From contig NZ_KQ948991.1 in assembly GCF_001514265.1 (NCBI RefSeq), positions 161,060 through 225,059 of the forward strand: a stretch of 64,000 bases of DNA, written 5' to 3'. Position 1 is the first letter of the stretch; every line of letters begins with the position of its first letter. The notes beneath the pieces are model-generated. The model was not told where the DNA came from, searched no databases, and was given only the letters and a program-made list of their open reading frames with translations. Positions 26,417 through 35,309 of this stretch are shown in pieces. Position numbers and translations under genes: made by a program. The stretch comes from Streptomyces resistomycificus. Lineage in GTDB: Bacteria > Actinomycetota > Actinomycetes > Streptomycetales > Streptomycetaceae.

Positions 26417-27202
26417 GTGTACCGGTTTCTGCTGACGCCCCGTTGGTGGGGGATCAACGTCTTCGTGCTGCTCGCCATCCCCTTCTGCGTCTTCATGGGG
26501 TCATGGCAGCTGAGCCGCTTCGAGGACCGGATGCAGGACCAGAAGACCGCCGAGGCCTCGGTCGAGACCGGTCGGCGGGAGGCCGCCCGTCCGCTGGCGG
26601 AGCTGCTGCCCGTGGACAAGGCGACATCCGGCAAGCAGGCCACCGTGACCGGCAGGTACGACCGGCAGCTTCTGGTCCCCGGCCGCGAACTGAACGACAG
26701 GAAGGGCTACTACGTCCTGTCGCTGCTGCGCACCGACGGCGGCAAGGCCCTGCCCGTGGTCCGGGGCTGGCTGCCCGGCACCCCCGACCCGGCGAAGGTC
26801 CCGGCCGCACCGACCGGCGAGGTCACCGTCACCGGTGTGCTCCAGGCGTCCGAGACGCCCGGAGACAACGGCGTCAGCGCGCAGGGCGGGCTCCCGGCCG
26901 GACAGACCGCGGCGATCAGCGCGGCGTCCCTGGTGAACCTCGTGCCGTACGGCGTGTACGACGCGTGGATCACGCTCACCAAGGCGGACTCCGGGATGAC
27001 GGCGGTGCCGGCGACGGCGCCGGCCGACACCGGCCTGGACCTGAAGGCCTTCCAGAACCTCGGGTACACCGGCGAGTGGTTCGTGTTCGCCGGGTTCGTG
27101 GTGTTCATGTGGTTCCGGCTGCTGCGCCGGGAGATCGAGTTCGTCCGGGACGCGGAGCTGGGGCTGCTGCCGGACGGGGAAGAGGAGCGGGTGGCCGTCT
27201 GA
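26417..27202 (+). CDS. SURF1 family cytochrome oxidase biogenesis protein
   Basis: A 261-residue membrane protein of the SURF1/Shy1 family, which helps insert haem a into cytochrome c oxidase. The first helix (about 10-30, INVFVLLAIPFCVFMGSWQLSRFEDR) contains the typical GxWQLxR motif; the second lies near 232-250 (WFVFAGFVVFMWFRLLRREIE). The loop between includes PVVRGWLPG. The GTG at 26417 gives the canonical N-terminus; TACCTT at 26404-26409 lies 7 nt upstream, suggesting a leaderless transcript rather than use of the overlapping GAAGG. It is followed by a ~41-bp tandem repeat. Confidence 0.9.
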   Translation: MYRFLLTPRWWGINVFVLLAIPFCVFMGSWQLSRFEDRMQDQKTAEASVETGRREAARPLAELLPVDKATSGKQATVTGRYDRQLLVPGRELNDRKGYYVLSLLRTDGGKALPVVRGWLPGTPDPAKVPAAPTGEVTVTGVLQASETPGDNGVSAQGGLPAGQTAAISAASLVNLVPYGVYDAWITLTKADSGMTAVPATAPADTGLDLKAFQNLGYTGEWFVFAGFVVFMWFRLLRREIEFVRDAELGLLPDGEEERVAV

Positions 27203-27282
27203 CCGCCCGGGGCGCCGGCACCGGTCCACGAAGGCCGGCTGAACCGCCCGGAGCGCCGGCACCCGTCCACGAGAGGCCGGCT
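27201..27282. repeat. Imperfect ~41-bp tandem duplication after SURF1
   Basis: Units 27201-27240 and 27241-27282 share GCGCCGGCACC, GTCCACGA and GGCCGGCT. They begin inside the SURF1 stop codon, so the duplicated unit includes the gene's end. A third partial unit (GACCGCTC) follows. Confidence 0.75.
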
Positions 27283-27360
27283 GACCGCTCCTCGGGGCGC
27301 CCGCCCTCAGGGCACGGGCACGGCGACCGGCGCCGGCGTCGGCGCCGATCGCGTGACGCC

Positions 27361-28521
27361 TCAGGCTCCGGCCAGCAGACCCGTCCAGTAGACCGTGCCC
27401 GCGCACGCGTTGGACACCTGCGTCGAGACCGAGGGCGCCCCGCCCTCCGCGGTGTTCGTGATGATCACGCTGCCGTCGGCGGTGCCTTCCTCCGTGACCA
27501 GCTGGGTCGAGGTGCCGGTGTCGCCGGTGGAGGTGCCGCCGGCCGTGGTGGTGTCGTCGGTCGGCGTCGGGTCGGGCGTCGGGTTGCCCGTGTCGCCGTT
27601 GGAGTTCTCACCGGTGGTCGGGCAGGTCTCCAGGGGCACCCAGGCGAACTTCACCTCGTACGAGGAACCCGGCTTCAGCAGCAGCGAGGAGACTTCGAGG
27701 GAGGGGTCGGGCAGCGCGGCCGCCGCGTCCCCGGCGACATGCCGTGCCGTGGTGATCTTGGCGGGGTCCGCCGCGCCCTGCGGGGTCGGGCTGATGCTGC
27801 CGGGGCCGACGACCGTGCAGTCGGTGCCGGAGACGTTGGTGATGCGGAAGGTGCCGTAGACCGTGCCGACGGAGTCGGCGGCGTCGGCACTCCCGGTGGC
27901 CGAGCCGAGCTCGGCGGCCGTACAGAGGGGCACGCCGGCCGCACTGGTGGCGGAGGGGTCGGCGCCACTGCTCACTCCGGCGCCGCTGCCGGTGCCCTTG
28001 CCCTTGTCCTCCTCCTTCTGCTCGCCCTTGCCCTTGTCCTCCGTCTTGCCGGCGGTGCCCCCGGAGGTGCTCTCCCCGCCGTCGGGGCCCTTGCCCTCGC
28101 CGGAGCCGCCCTCGGTGTCGGAGCCGTGGCCGGCGATGGACGGGTTGGCGTTGGTGCCGGTGGAGTTGGAGACGTGCACGAGGGCCGGGACCGCGGTGCC
28201 GATGAAGAGGGCCGCGGCCGCCATGCCGACGAGGGCCTGCCGCTTGCGTGCCCGCCGGGCGGGTACCGCCTTGCGCAGGTGGTCCAGCGTGCCGTCGCGC
28301 GGCGCGATCTCCTGGACCGCCTCCTGCAACAGGCTGCGCAGTGCCAGCTCGTCCGAGTCGAGCCCCGTGGAGCTCGGGTCGTCGGGGCCGTGGTTCACAG
28401 TTCCGTTCCCAGCGTGCGATTGCTTCGGCTCTTGGTTGCCCGAGCGCCCTGTCGGCTCGCGCCACTCGTAGGGTTCGTGGGGGACGTGCGGATGCCGCCG
28501 CCCGTCGTCGTCTGAGCTCAT
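27361..28521 (-). CDS. Membrane protein coupled to a SigE-family sigma factor (putative anti-sigma role)
   Basis: A 386-residue protein. A cytoplasmic N-terminus of about 110 residues (LDSDELALRSLLQEAVQEIAPRDGTLDHLRKAVPARRARKR) is followed by one membrane helix (about 98-117, ALVGMAAAALFIGTAVPALVHV) and a long Gly/Ser/Thr/Lys-rich outer region. Its outer domain has paired cysteines (PLCTAAELG...GTDCTVVGPG and ETCPTT...NACAG). The ATG overlaps the stop of the sigma gene by 4 nt, so the two are made together. It lacks the HxxxCxxC zinc motif of ZAS anti-sigma factors; an anti-sigma or sensor role is inferred from position only. Confidence 0.8.
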   Translation of the reverse strand: MSSDDDGRRHPHVPHEPYEWREPTGRSGNQEPKQSHAGNGTVNHGPDDPSSTGLDSDELALRSLLQEAVQEIAPRDGTLDHLRKAVPARRARKRQALVGMAAAALFIGTAVPALVHVSNSTGTNANPSIAGHGSDTEGGSGEGKGPDGGESTSGGTAGKTEDKGKGEQKEEDKGKGTGSGAGVSSGADPSATSAAGVPLCTAAELGSATGSADAADSVGTVYGTFRITNVSGTDCTVVGPGSISPTPQGAADPAKITTARHVAGDAAAALPDPSLEVSSLLLKPGSSYEVKFAWVPLETCPTTGENSNGDTGNPTPDPTPTDDTTTAGGTSTGDTGTSTQLVTEEGTADGSVIITNTAEGGAPSVSTQVSNACAGTVYWTGLLAGA

Positions 28522-29192
28522 GCCGGCGTCTCCATGGCGACCCGCAGGGCGGCGATGCCACGCGACCCGTACGCCTTGACGGAGCCCAGTGATATGCCGA
28601 GCGTCTCGGCGACCTGGGCCTCGGTCATGTCCGCGAAGTAGCGCAGCACCAGGACCTCGCGCTGCCGACGCTGCAGGCCCTTCATGGCGTGGATGAGGGA
28701 GTCGCGCTCCAGCTGGTCGTACGCCCCCTCCTCGGCGCTAGCCATGTCCGGCATCGGCTTGGAGAGCAGCTTCAGGCCGAGGATGCGGCGGCGCAGGGCG
28801 GAGCGGGAGAGGTTGACGACCGTCTGACGCAGGTACGCCAGGGTCTTCTCCGGGTCGCGGACGCGTTTGCGCGCGGAGTGCACGCGGATGAACGCCTCCT
28901 GGACCACGTCCTCGCAGGAGGCGGTGTCGTCGAGGAGGAGGGCGGCGAGACCCAGCAGCGAGCGGTAGTGCGCCCGGTAGGTCTCGGTGAGGTGGTCGAC
29001 GGTGGTGCCGGCGGCCACGACGTCTTCGGCGCCGTCACGCTGATTGGGTATGCGGGCGGGCCGCGCTGCTGGCATGGGCGCGATCACCGGCATGCCACCG
29101 GCCGTGCCGGCCATGCGGGGTCGTAGGGGCGAGCGAGGCGGCCGAAGGGCCGTGCCGCGTGTCGCCGCTCTGAAATCGAGAACCTCTGCCAC
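28518..29192 (-). CDS. SigE family RNA polymerase sigma factor
   Basis: A 224-residue ECF-type sigma factor. Region 2 spans about residues 65-130 (HYRSLLGLAALLLDDTASCEDVVQEAFIRVH) and region 4 about 165-215 (LQRRQREVLVLRYFADMTEAQVAETLGISLGSVKAYGSRGIAALR), with a clear helix-turn-helix. The N-terminal 55 residues are an Arg/Pro-rich extension; the start at 29192 is the first in frame, but MPVIAPMPAARPARIPNQ further in is a possible later start. It forms an operon with the membrane protein downstream through an ATGA overlap. Confidence 0.9.
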   Translation of the reverse strand: MAEVLDFRAATRGTALRPPRSPLRPRMAGTAGGMPVIAPMPAARPARIPNQRDGAEDVVAAGTTVDHLTETYRAHYRSLLGLAALLLDDTASCEDVVQEAFIRVHSARKRVRDPEKTLAYLRQTVVNLSRSALRRRILGLKLLSKPMPDMASAEEGAYDQLERDSLIHAMKGLQRRQREVLVLRYFADMTEAQVAETLGISLGSVKAYGSRGIAALRVAMETPA

Positions 29193-29617
29193 GCCAGTTG
29201 GACACGCTTCCCCCCGTCAGGGTTGTACGCGGCAGACCATCTTCTGCCAGGCAGCACAACTGACCGTGCGTCAAACGCGCTCATGCCCTACCCGCTCTTC
29301 CCCTGTGTCCTGAATGACCAGGGCGTCCCCACGCCCTGTGAAGCGTCCCGCGCCCCCGAAAGGCGTTCGCAAAGACGCTCCCCGCCCTCCGCGCGGTTGC
29401 GGAGGACGGGGAGCCAAATCTTCGGACGCCGAGGCGGCTCGGTTCAAGTGGTCCGGACCATCGACCGGCTCACACTTCTGCTACAGATCCTACAAATGTA
29501 CGCGGTTTCGGCCAGGACTTTTCCGGCGGTAACCCCTGGCGCCCACACACGTCACACACTGGATCAAGCGCAGGGGACCGCCCCGGCGTCACACGGGCCC
29601 GTCTCGGGGCCCGGCCG
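29193..29617. other. Intergenic region between sigma factor and asd
   Basis: There are 425 bp with no gene supported on either strand; the rightward open frame crossing it is low in coding bias. It holds the hairpin at 29378-29413 and the sigma gene promoter region. CAGCACAACTGACCGTGCGTCAAACG around 29251 is the AT-richest part near the sigma start. Confidence 0.5.
29378..29413 (-). terminator. Hairpin downstream of asd
   Basis: The 15-nt arms CTCCCCGCCCTCCGC (29378-29392) and GCGGAGGACGGGGAG (29399-29413) pair with one mismatch and a 6-nt loop. It lies about 205 bp beyond the asd stop and upstream of the sigma gene, so it could end the ask-asd transcript. Confidence 0.55.
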
Positions 29618-30688
29618 TCACCGGTACTCGGCCGCCACCAGCTCCGCGATCTGCGCGGTGTTGAGCGCAGAGCCCTTGCGCAGATTGTCGCCGCACACGA
29701 AGAGTTCGAGCGCCGTCGGGTCGTCGAGCGCCCGGCGCACCCGCCCCACCCAGGTCGGGTCGGTGCCCACGACGTCGGCCGGCGTGGGGAACTCCCCCGC
29801 CGCCGGGTTGTCGAAGAGGACGACCCCGGGGGCCGTGGCGAGAATCTCACGCGCCTTGTCCACGGTGACCTCGCTCTCGAAGCGGGCGTGGACGGTCAGT
29901 GAGTGCGTGGTGACGACGGGAACGCGGACACAGGTGACCGCGACGGGCAGCCGGGACAGCCCGAGGATCTTGCGGCACTCGTCCCGGACCTTCATCTCCT
30001 CGGACGACCAGCCGTCCTCGCGCAGCGACCCGGCCCACGGCACGACGTTCAGCGCGACCGGCTCGGGGAACGGCCCGGTGTCGTCGCCGACGGCCCGCCG
30101 TACGTCACCGGGGCTCGTCCCCAGTTCGGTGCCGGCGACCATGGCCAGTTGCCGGCGCAGTGTCTCCACGCCGGCGCGTCCGGCCCCGCTCACCGCCTGG
30201 TAGGAGGAGACGACCAGCTCGCGCAGCCCGAACTCGGCGTGCAGCGCGCCCAGGGCGACGATCATGGAGAGGGTCGTGCAGTTCGGGTTGGCGATGATGC
30301 CGCGCGGCCGCATCCGGGCCGCGTGCGCGTTGACCTCGGGCACGACCAGCGGCACCTCCGGGTCCATCCGGAAGGCGCCGGAGTTGTCCACCACGACCAC
30401 GCCCTTGGCGGCGGCGATCGGCGCCCACTGGGCGGACACCTCGTCGGGCACGTCGAACATGGCGACCTGGACCCCGTCGAAGGCCTCCTCCGACAGGGCC
30501 ACCACCTCGACCTGTTCGCCGCGCACGGTCAGCTTCCGGCCGGCCGAGCGCGGCGAGGCGATCAGGCGGATCTCGCCCCAGATGTCCGCGTGCTGGGACA
30601 GGATCTGGAGCATGACCGTGCCGACGGCCCCGGTCGCGCCCACGACCGCGAGCGTCGGCCTGCCGGCTCTCCCGGCACCCAGGGTCAT
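29618..30688 (-). CDS. asd: Aspartate-semialdehyde dehydrogenase
   Basis: A 356-residue enzyme that reduces aspartyl phosphate to aspartate semialdehyde with NADPH, the branch point to lysine/diaminopimelate, threonine and methionine. VVGATGAVG at residues 15-23 binds the nucleotide, the catalytic cysteine is C137 in NPNCTT, and the late SLTVHARFE stretch carries the substrate-side histidine region. The start overlaps the ask stop by one base at 30688, so ask-asd is a translationally coupled operon as in other actinomycetes. Confidence 0.95.
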   Translation of the reverse strand: MTLGAGRAGRPTLAVVGATGAVGTVMLQILSQHADIWGEIRLIASPRSAGRKLTVRGEQVEVVALSEEAFDGVQVAMFDVPDEVSAQWAPIAAAKGVVVVDNSGAFRMDPEVPLVVPEVNAHAARMRPRGIIANPNCTTLSMIVALGALHAEFGLRELVVSSYQAVSGAGRAGVETLRRQLAMVAGTELGTSPGDVRRAVGDDTGPFPEPVALNVVPWAGSLREDGWSSEEMKVRDECRKILGLSRLPVAVTCVRVPVVTTHSLTVHARFESEVTVDKAREILATAPGVVLFDNPAAGEFPTPADVVGTDPTWVGRVRRALDDPTALELFVCGDNLRKGSALNTAQIAELVAAEYR

Positions 30689-31209
30689 CAGCGGCCGGTG
30701 CCCCCGTAGACGACGGCCTCGTCGCTGTCGGAGTCGAGTCCGAAGGCCGAGTGGACGGCGCGGACGGCCTCGTTGACGTCGTCGGCACGCGTGACGACCG
30801 AGATGCGGATCTCGGAGGTCGAGATCAGCTCGATGTTCACGCCCGCGTCGGACAGGGCCGTGAAGAAGTCGGCCGTGACACCCGGGTTCGTCTTCATGCC
30901 GGCGCCGACGAGGGAGATCTTGCCGATCTGGTCGTCGTAGCGCAGCGAGTCGAAGCCGATGCCCTCCTTGTTCTTCTCCAGGGCGTCGATGGCCTTGCGG
31001 CCCTCTGCCTTGGGAAGCGTGAAGGAGATGTCCGTCAGCCCGGTGGAGGCGGCGGACACGTTCTGCACGATCATGTCGATGTTGATCTCGGCGTTGGAGA
31101 TCGTGCGGAAGATCGCGGCGGCCTCGCCCGGCTTGTCCGGCACACCGACGACCGTGACCTTGGCCTCGGAGGTGTCGTGCGCGACACCGGAGATGATGGC
31201 CTGCTCCAC
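30688..31209 (-). CDS. Probable in-frame aspartate kinase beta subunit
   Basis: An internal translation start inside the aspartate kinase gene: AAGGGG lies 5 nt before GTG 31209, giving [20 protein letters not shown] and the two ACT domains (173 residues). The position agrees with the beta subunit start known for Corynebacterium aspartokinase and reported for other actinomycetes. It is inferred from the ribosome site and family precedent. Confidence 0.55.
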   Translation of the reverse strand: MEQAIISGVAHDTSEAKVTVVGVPDKPGEAAAIFRTISNAEINIDMIVQNVSAASTGLTDISFTLPKAEGRKAIDALEKNKEGIGFDSLRYDDQIGKISLVGAGMKTNPGVTADFFTALSDAGVNIELISTSEIRISVVTRADDVNEAVRAVHSAFGLDSDSDEAVVYGGTGR

Positions 31210-31977
31210 CTTGACCCCTTGCTGCTGCGTGTTCTGAGCGAGTGGCTCACTGCTGACCCACGTGCCCTGCAGTCCGCTGAAGGACGAGCGGACGTGGATC
31301 GGGATGTTGTAGCGGCGGGCGTACTCCACACAGCGGTGGAGCAGCACCTTGGAGCCGGAGGCCGCGAGCTCCAGCATGTCCTCGAAGGAGATCCAGTCGA
31401 TCTTCTTCGCCTTCTTCACCACGCGCGGGTCGGCGGTGAACACGCCGTCCACGTCGGTGTAGATCTCGCAGACCTCGGCGTCCAGCGCGGCGGCGAGGGC
31501 CACGGCCGTGGTGTCGGACCCACCGCGTCCGAGCGTGGTGATGTCCTTCTTGTCCTGGCTGACGCCCTGGAAGCCGGCGACGATGGCGATGTTGCCCTCG
31601 TCCACCGAGTCACGGATCCGGCCTGGCGTGACGTCGATGATCCGGGCTTTGTTGTGGACCGAGTCGGTGATGACGCCTGCCTGGCTGCCGGTGAAGCTCT
31701 GGGCCTCGTGGCCCAGGTTCTTGATCGCCATGGCCAGCAGTGCCATGGAGATCCGCTCTCCGGCGGTCAGCAGCATGTCGAACTCACGCCCGGCCGGCAT
31801 CGGGGATACCTGCTCGGCGAGATCGATCAGCTCGTCCGTCGTGTCGCCCATCGCGGAAACGACCACGACCACCTGGTGGCCGTTCTTCTTCGCTTCCACG
31901 ATTCTCTTGGCGACGCGCTTGATGCCTTCGGCATCGGCTACGGAGGAGCCTCCGTACTTCTGCACGACAAGGCCCAC
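30688..31977 (-). CDS. lysC: Aspartate kinase (alpha subunit, with internal beta start)
   Basis: A 429-residue enzyme that phosphorylates aspartate. [11 protein letters not shown] (7-17) and [16 protein letters not shown] are the kinase-domain signatures; two ACT domains fill the last ~160 residues ([17 protein letters not shown] and [13 protein letters not shown]), giving feedback control by lysine plus threonine. As in Corynebacterium, an in-frame internal start (GTG 31209, after AAGGGG) would give a separate 173-residue beta subunit of the ACT domains only. It is divergent from the response-regulator gene. Confidence 0.95.
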   Translation of the reverse strand: MGLVVQKYGGSSVADAEGIKRVAKRIVEAKKNGHQVVVVVSAMGDTTDELIDLAEQVSPMPAGREFDMLLTAGERISMALLAMAIKNLGHEAQSFTGSQAGVITDSVHNKARIIDVTPGRIRDSVDEGNIAIVAGFQGVSQDKKDITTLGRGGSDTTAVALAAALDAEVCEIYTDVDGVFTADPRVVKKAKKIDWISFEDMLELAASGSKVLLHRCVEYARRYNIPIHVRSSFSGLQGTWVSSEPLAQNTQQQGVKVEQAIISGVAHDTSEAKVTVVGVPDKPGEAAAIFRTISNAEINIDMIVQNVSAASTGLTDISFTLPKAEGRKAIDALEKNKEGIGFDSLRYDDQIGKISLVGAGMKTNPGVTADFFTALSDAGVNIELISTSEIRISVVTRADDVNEAVRAVHSAFGLDSDSDEAVVYGGTGR

Positions 31978-32177
31978 GTGCGCTCCTCGCTCATTCAGTC
32001 ACTATCCGCACATACGCATATGTACTGCGGTCGGCTCAGTCTATCGAGCGCCCGAAATTCGCCTCTGTGGTGTCGCATGCTGAGACTCCGGCGCCCACGT
32101 CAGCGCATGCCCACCCGGAGACCTGCGGAAAAGTGCCAAGCGTCACAGGCCGCGCCTGTCAATTAAGTTTCAAGCAC

Positions 32178-32183
32178 TAAGGT
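32178..32183 (+). promoter_or_regulatory. -10-like hexamer of the response-regulator gene
   Basis: TAAGGT at 32178-32183 is followed by exactly 7 nt and then GTG 32191, so transcription should begin at or next to the start codon. TGTCAA at 32157-32162 could serve as -35 with a short 15-bp spacer. Confidence 0.4.
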
Positions 32184-32190
32184 GCGCGAT

Positions 32191-32886
32191 GTGCACGTAC
32201 TTCTGGTGGAAGACGATGAGCCCGTCGCCCGGTCCCTGCGCCGCGGCCTGACCCGCTACGGCTTCGAGGTCGACTGGGTCACCACCGGCGCCGCCGCCCT
32301 GGCCCACCCCGAGCCCTACGACGTCGTACTCCTCGACCTCGGTCTGCCCGACACCGACGGCCTGGACGTGTGCCGGGCGCTGCGGGAGCGCGGGAACGTG
32401 CCGATCATCGTGATCAGCGCGCGCAGCGACGAGACGGACCGGGTGGTCGGCCTGGAGCTCGGCGCCGACGACTACGTCTCCAAGCCCTTCGGCGTCCGCG
32501 AGGTCATCGCGCGGATACGAGCCGTGATGCGGCGCGCGCAGCCGCGCGCGGAGGCCGCCGCGGCCGGCCCCGACCGCTACGGCGGCCGCCTCACCGTCGA
32601 CCGCAAGGCGGCCCGGGTCCGGCTGGACGGCGAGGAGGTGGCGCTCGCGCCCAAGGAGTACGACCTGCTGGCCTTCCTCACCGAGGAGCCGGGCGCGCTG
32701 ATGTCGCGCGAGCAGATCATGGAGGCGGTCTGGGACGCGAACTGGTTCGGGCCGACGAAGACCCTGGACGTGCACGTGGCTGCGCTGCGGCGGAAGCTGC
32801 GGGGCGCGATCACGATCGAGGCGGTCCGGGGGGTCGGCTTCCGGCTGGAGATCGCGGACGGCGAGAGCGGTCACGGCGCCTCATGA
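32191..32886 (+). CDS. OmpR-type two-component response regulator
   Basis: A 231-residue regulator. The receiver domain starts VHVLLVEDDEPVARSL, with the acidic pair near E7/D8/D9 and phosphoacceptor D49 in VVLLDLGLPD; the conserved lysine is in YVSKPFG. The C-terminal winged helix (about 130-225) has LAPKEYDLLAFL and TLDVHVAALRRKLRG. GTG 32191 is preferred over 32182 because of the 7-nt distance from TAAGGT and the AAGG ahead of it. It is coupled by an ATGA overlap to the histidine kinase. The signal is unknown. Confidence 0.92.
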   Translation: MHVLLVEDDEPVARSLRRGLTRYGFEVDWVTTGAAALAHPEPYDVVLLDLGLPDTDGLDVCRALRERGNVPIIVISARSDETDRVVGLELGADDYVSKPFGVREVIARIRAVMRRAQPRAEAAAAGPDRYGGRLTVDRKAARVRLDGEEVALAPKEYDLLAFLTEEPGALMSREQIMEAVWDANWFGPTKTLDVHVAALRRKLRGAITIEAVRGVGFRLEIADGESGHGAS

Positions 32887-34268
32887 ACCGCCAGCTCATC
32901 CGCAGCTACATCCTGCTCGTCGCGGTGGCGATCTTCCTGTTCACCGTGCCGGTGGCCTTCACCCTCACCAAGCAGCTGCGGGACGACACCGCGGTGTCCG
33001 TCCTGCGTGAGGCCAAGACCATGGCGCTGCTGCTGGGCGACGGGGAGCGCACCTCCTGCGACGCCCTGGAACAGATGGCCGAGGCCTACGGCGTCGAGAC
33101 GCCCGGCAGGGTCCAGGCGACCCCGGCCCGTGGCTGCGCGCCGGACCTTCCCCGGCCGGCGCGGGACGCGGCCCTGACCCGGGCCCTGGAGGGCGGCAAA
33201 CCCGGGCCCGACTGGGGCGCCGACTTCATCTGGGGCAGGCACCTGGTCGTCACCGTTCCGGCGCACGAGCGGGCCGCCGACGGGGAGTCCGGCAAGGGGC
33301 CGGTCGTCGGCGCCGTACGGATCGTCTACTCGACCTCGGACATGACGGCCAGGCTCTGGCAGATCTGGGGCTTCCGGGCGGGCCTCGCCGTGCTCGTCCT
33401 GGCGGCGGCGGCCGCGATCGGCTCGTTCGCCGCCCGCCGGATCACCGCTCCGCTGCGCGAACTCAACGACATGGCCAGCAAGTTCAGCGACGGCGACCTG
33501 ACCGCGCGGTCGCCGGTGACGGGTCCGCCGGAGACCCAGACGCTGGCCCGCACCCTCAACCAGGGTGCCGAACGCCTGGACACGCTGGTCGCCTCGCAAC
33601 GGATCTTCGTGGCGGACGCCTCGCACCAACTCCGCACCCCGCTCACGGCACTTCGCCTGTCGCTGGACAACATCGCGGACGGCGTGGACGACGACTTCGT
33701 GCGGGAGGACGTGGAACAGGCCACCGCCGAAGTGGTGCGGATGAGCCGGCTGGTCAACGGACTGCTGGTGCTGGCGCGGGCCGAGGCGAAGGTCACGGCG
33801 GCGGAGCCGCTGTCCCTGCGGGACATCGTGGACGAGCGCCTGACGGTGTGGAGGCCGGCCGCCGATGAGCGCGGAGTCACCGTCGCGCTCGGGGGGAGTA
33901 TCGACGGCCGGCTGCTGGTGCTGACCAGCCCCGGTCATCTGGACCAGGTGCTGGACAACGTGCTCTCGAACGCCCTCGAGGTGTCACCGGACGGCGGCAC
34001 GATCACCGTCCAGGTGCGGACGCGGGGCGACGAAGTGGTGCTGTCGGTGCTCGACGAGGGGCCCGGCATGTCGGACGCGGAGAAGTCCCGCGCCTTCGAC
34101 CGCTTCTGGCGCGGTCAGGGTCTGACCGGCCGCGCCGGCTCCGGGCTCGGCCTCGCCGTCGTCAAGCAGCTGGTGACGGACGACGGCGGGACCGTGACGC
34201 TCCGGGACGCCCCCGGCGGCGGGCTGGGTGTGGAGATCCACCTGCGGGGCGCGGCGCGGAACGGCTGA
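32883..34268 (+). CDS. Two-component sensor histidine kinase
   Basis: A 461-residue membrane kinase. Helices at about 8-28 and 160-182 flank an extracytoplasmic sensor region of some 130 residues with a pair of cysteines (RTSCDALEQ...ARGCAPD). A HAMP domain follows (RRITAPLRELNDMASKFSDGDL). The phosphoacceptor is H248 in DASHQLRTPLTALR, and the ATPase domain has VLDNVLSNALEVS, DEGPGM and GRAGSGLGLAVVKQL. It is coupled to the response regulator upstream and ends just before a convergent secreted SnoaL-like protein gene. Confidence 0.92.
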   Translation: MNRQLIRSYILLVAVAIFLFTVPVAFTLTKQLRDDTAVSVLREAKTMALLLGDGERTSCDALEQMAEAYGVETPGRVQATPARGCAPDLPRPARDAALTRALEGGKPGPDWGADFIWGRHLVVTVPAHERAADGESGKGPVVGAVRIVYSTSDMTARLWQIWGFRAGLAVLVLAAAAAIGSFAARRITAPLRELNDMASKFSDGDLTARSPVTGPPETQTLARTLNQGAERLDTLVASQRIFVADASHQLRTPLTALRLSLDNIADGVDDDFVREDVEQATAEVVRMSRLVNGLLVLARAEAKVTAAEPLSLRDIVDERLTVWRPAADERGVTVALGGSIDGRLLVLTSPGHLDQVLDNVLSNALEVSPDGGTITVQVRTRGDEVVLSVLDEGPGMSDAEKSRAFDRFWRGQGLTGRAGSGLGLAVVKQLVTDDGGTVTLRDAPGGGLGVEIHLRGAARNG

Positions 34269-34271
34269 CGC

Positions 34272-34772
34272 TCACCTCTCGGGCATCGCCGAGGAGTGGT
34301 GGTTGACGATCAGCCACTCGCCGTCCCGCTTCTCGTACGCGTACGTGTAGCGGGCCTTGACGACTCTCTTCTCGCCGCTCTCGTGGTCGGTGAGCGTGAA
34401 CTCGTAGACGCCGGTGTCGACCACGGAGTTGCCGTCGAGGACCTTGACGATCGTCTGGACCTTCTTGCCGACCGGCTTGTTCTGCAGGAAGTGGTCGAAG
34501 TAGTCGACGATCCCGGCGCGGTCGCTACGGACCTTGTCGGAGACGGTGGGCAGGAGAACCGCGTCCTTCGCGTACAGGTCCGCCACCTTGTCCGGGTCAC
34601 CGGTCTGCAGGGCCGCGTTCCAGCTGTCGAAGAGTGAGGCGACCTGCTTCTTCGTCGGCTTGGCCGGGGCCTCGGGGCCGGCCAAGCCGACCCCGGCGGT
34701 GACGGTTCCGACGGCGACCAGGGCGGTGGCGGTCACGACGGCTGCGCGCTTGGTCATGGAACGACGGGTCAT
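34272..34772 (-). CDS. Secreted SnoaL-like (SgcJ/EcaC, DUF4440-type) protein
   Basis: A 166-residue protein. Residues 1-35 form a signal peptide (MTRRSMTKRAAVVTATALVAVGTVTAGVGLAGP). The rest is a cystatin-fold SnoaL/NTF2-like domain: VASLFDSWNAALQTGDPDKVADLYAKDAVLLPT and ARYTYAYEKRDGEWLIVNHHSSAMP match the SgcJ/EcaC family. Ligand or activity is unknown. ATG 34772 is the first start; MTKRAAVV at residue 6 is an alternative. It stops 4 nt after the convergent histidine kinase ends. Confidence 0.85.
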   Translation of the reverse strand: MTRRSMTKRAAVVTATALVAVGTVTAGVGLAGPEAPAKPTKKQVASLFDSWNAALQTGDPDKVADLYAKDAVLLPTVSDKVRSDRAGIVDYFDHFLQNKPVGKKVQTIVKVLDGNSVVDTGVYEFTLTDHESGEKRVVKARYTYAYEKRDGEWLIVNHHSSAMPER

Positions 34773-34928
34773 CGCTGTCTCCAGTGCGGTCGGAGGTGGG
34801 TCCGTCTCCCTCCGCGTGCTGTGCGGTGTGGAGTGACTCCAGACTCGCTTTTCACTGGTTAGGCCCTGTGCAGGCGAGATACAGGGCAGAGACAGGACTC
34901 GTCCAACTCACTTACCGTGCCGACTCGG

Positions 34929-35114
34929 TCACACGCTGCCCGGCTGTCGGCTCCGCAGCAGGCCGACCCCGGCCCCGAGGGCCACCACGCCCATACCCAC
35001 GGCGGTCATGACGCCCTGCGTCCCGTCCACGACGAACGGCGCGAGGGCGGCGACGGCGAGGTTGAACAGGAACAGGAACCACAGGACGGGCTTGGCGGAG
35101 AGCAGCGTCTTCAT
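34929..35114 (-). CDS. Small two-helix membrane protein
   Basis: A 61-residue protein, MKTLLSAKPVLWFLFLFNLA then two membrane helices (about 9-30 and 34-52), unrecognised otherwise. The ATG at 35114 has an excellent ribosome site (GAAGGAA, 6 nt spacing), which supports it as real. It follows the general pattern of small hydrophobic proteins near two-component systems, but no link is shown. Confidence 0.7.
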   Translation of the reverse strand: MKTLLSAKPVLWFLFLFNLAVAALAPFVVDGTQGVMTAVGMGVVALGAGVGLLRSRQPGSV

Positions 35115-35309
35115 GGCGATTTCCTTCGGTGAGGGCGTTTGCTTTGCCGGCTTGCCTGGCGAGATCAACGATTCCGTTTCGCCGGGCCCTTCACGAGGGA
35201 GTGCTCTCCCGAAGCGGGGGTGTAGCGCGCTACACCATCGGCCCTGGCAGGCAGCACCTCGCCGGCTTGTCGGCTCACCGACACGCCGTACCGCACGATC
35301 CCCACTTCT

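Noticed and set aside
29223..30203. A 326-codon rightward open frame across the asd region
   Set aside because: It overlaps asd antisense and lacks any ribosome site or family signature.
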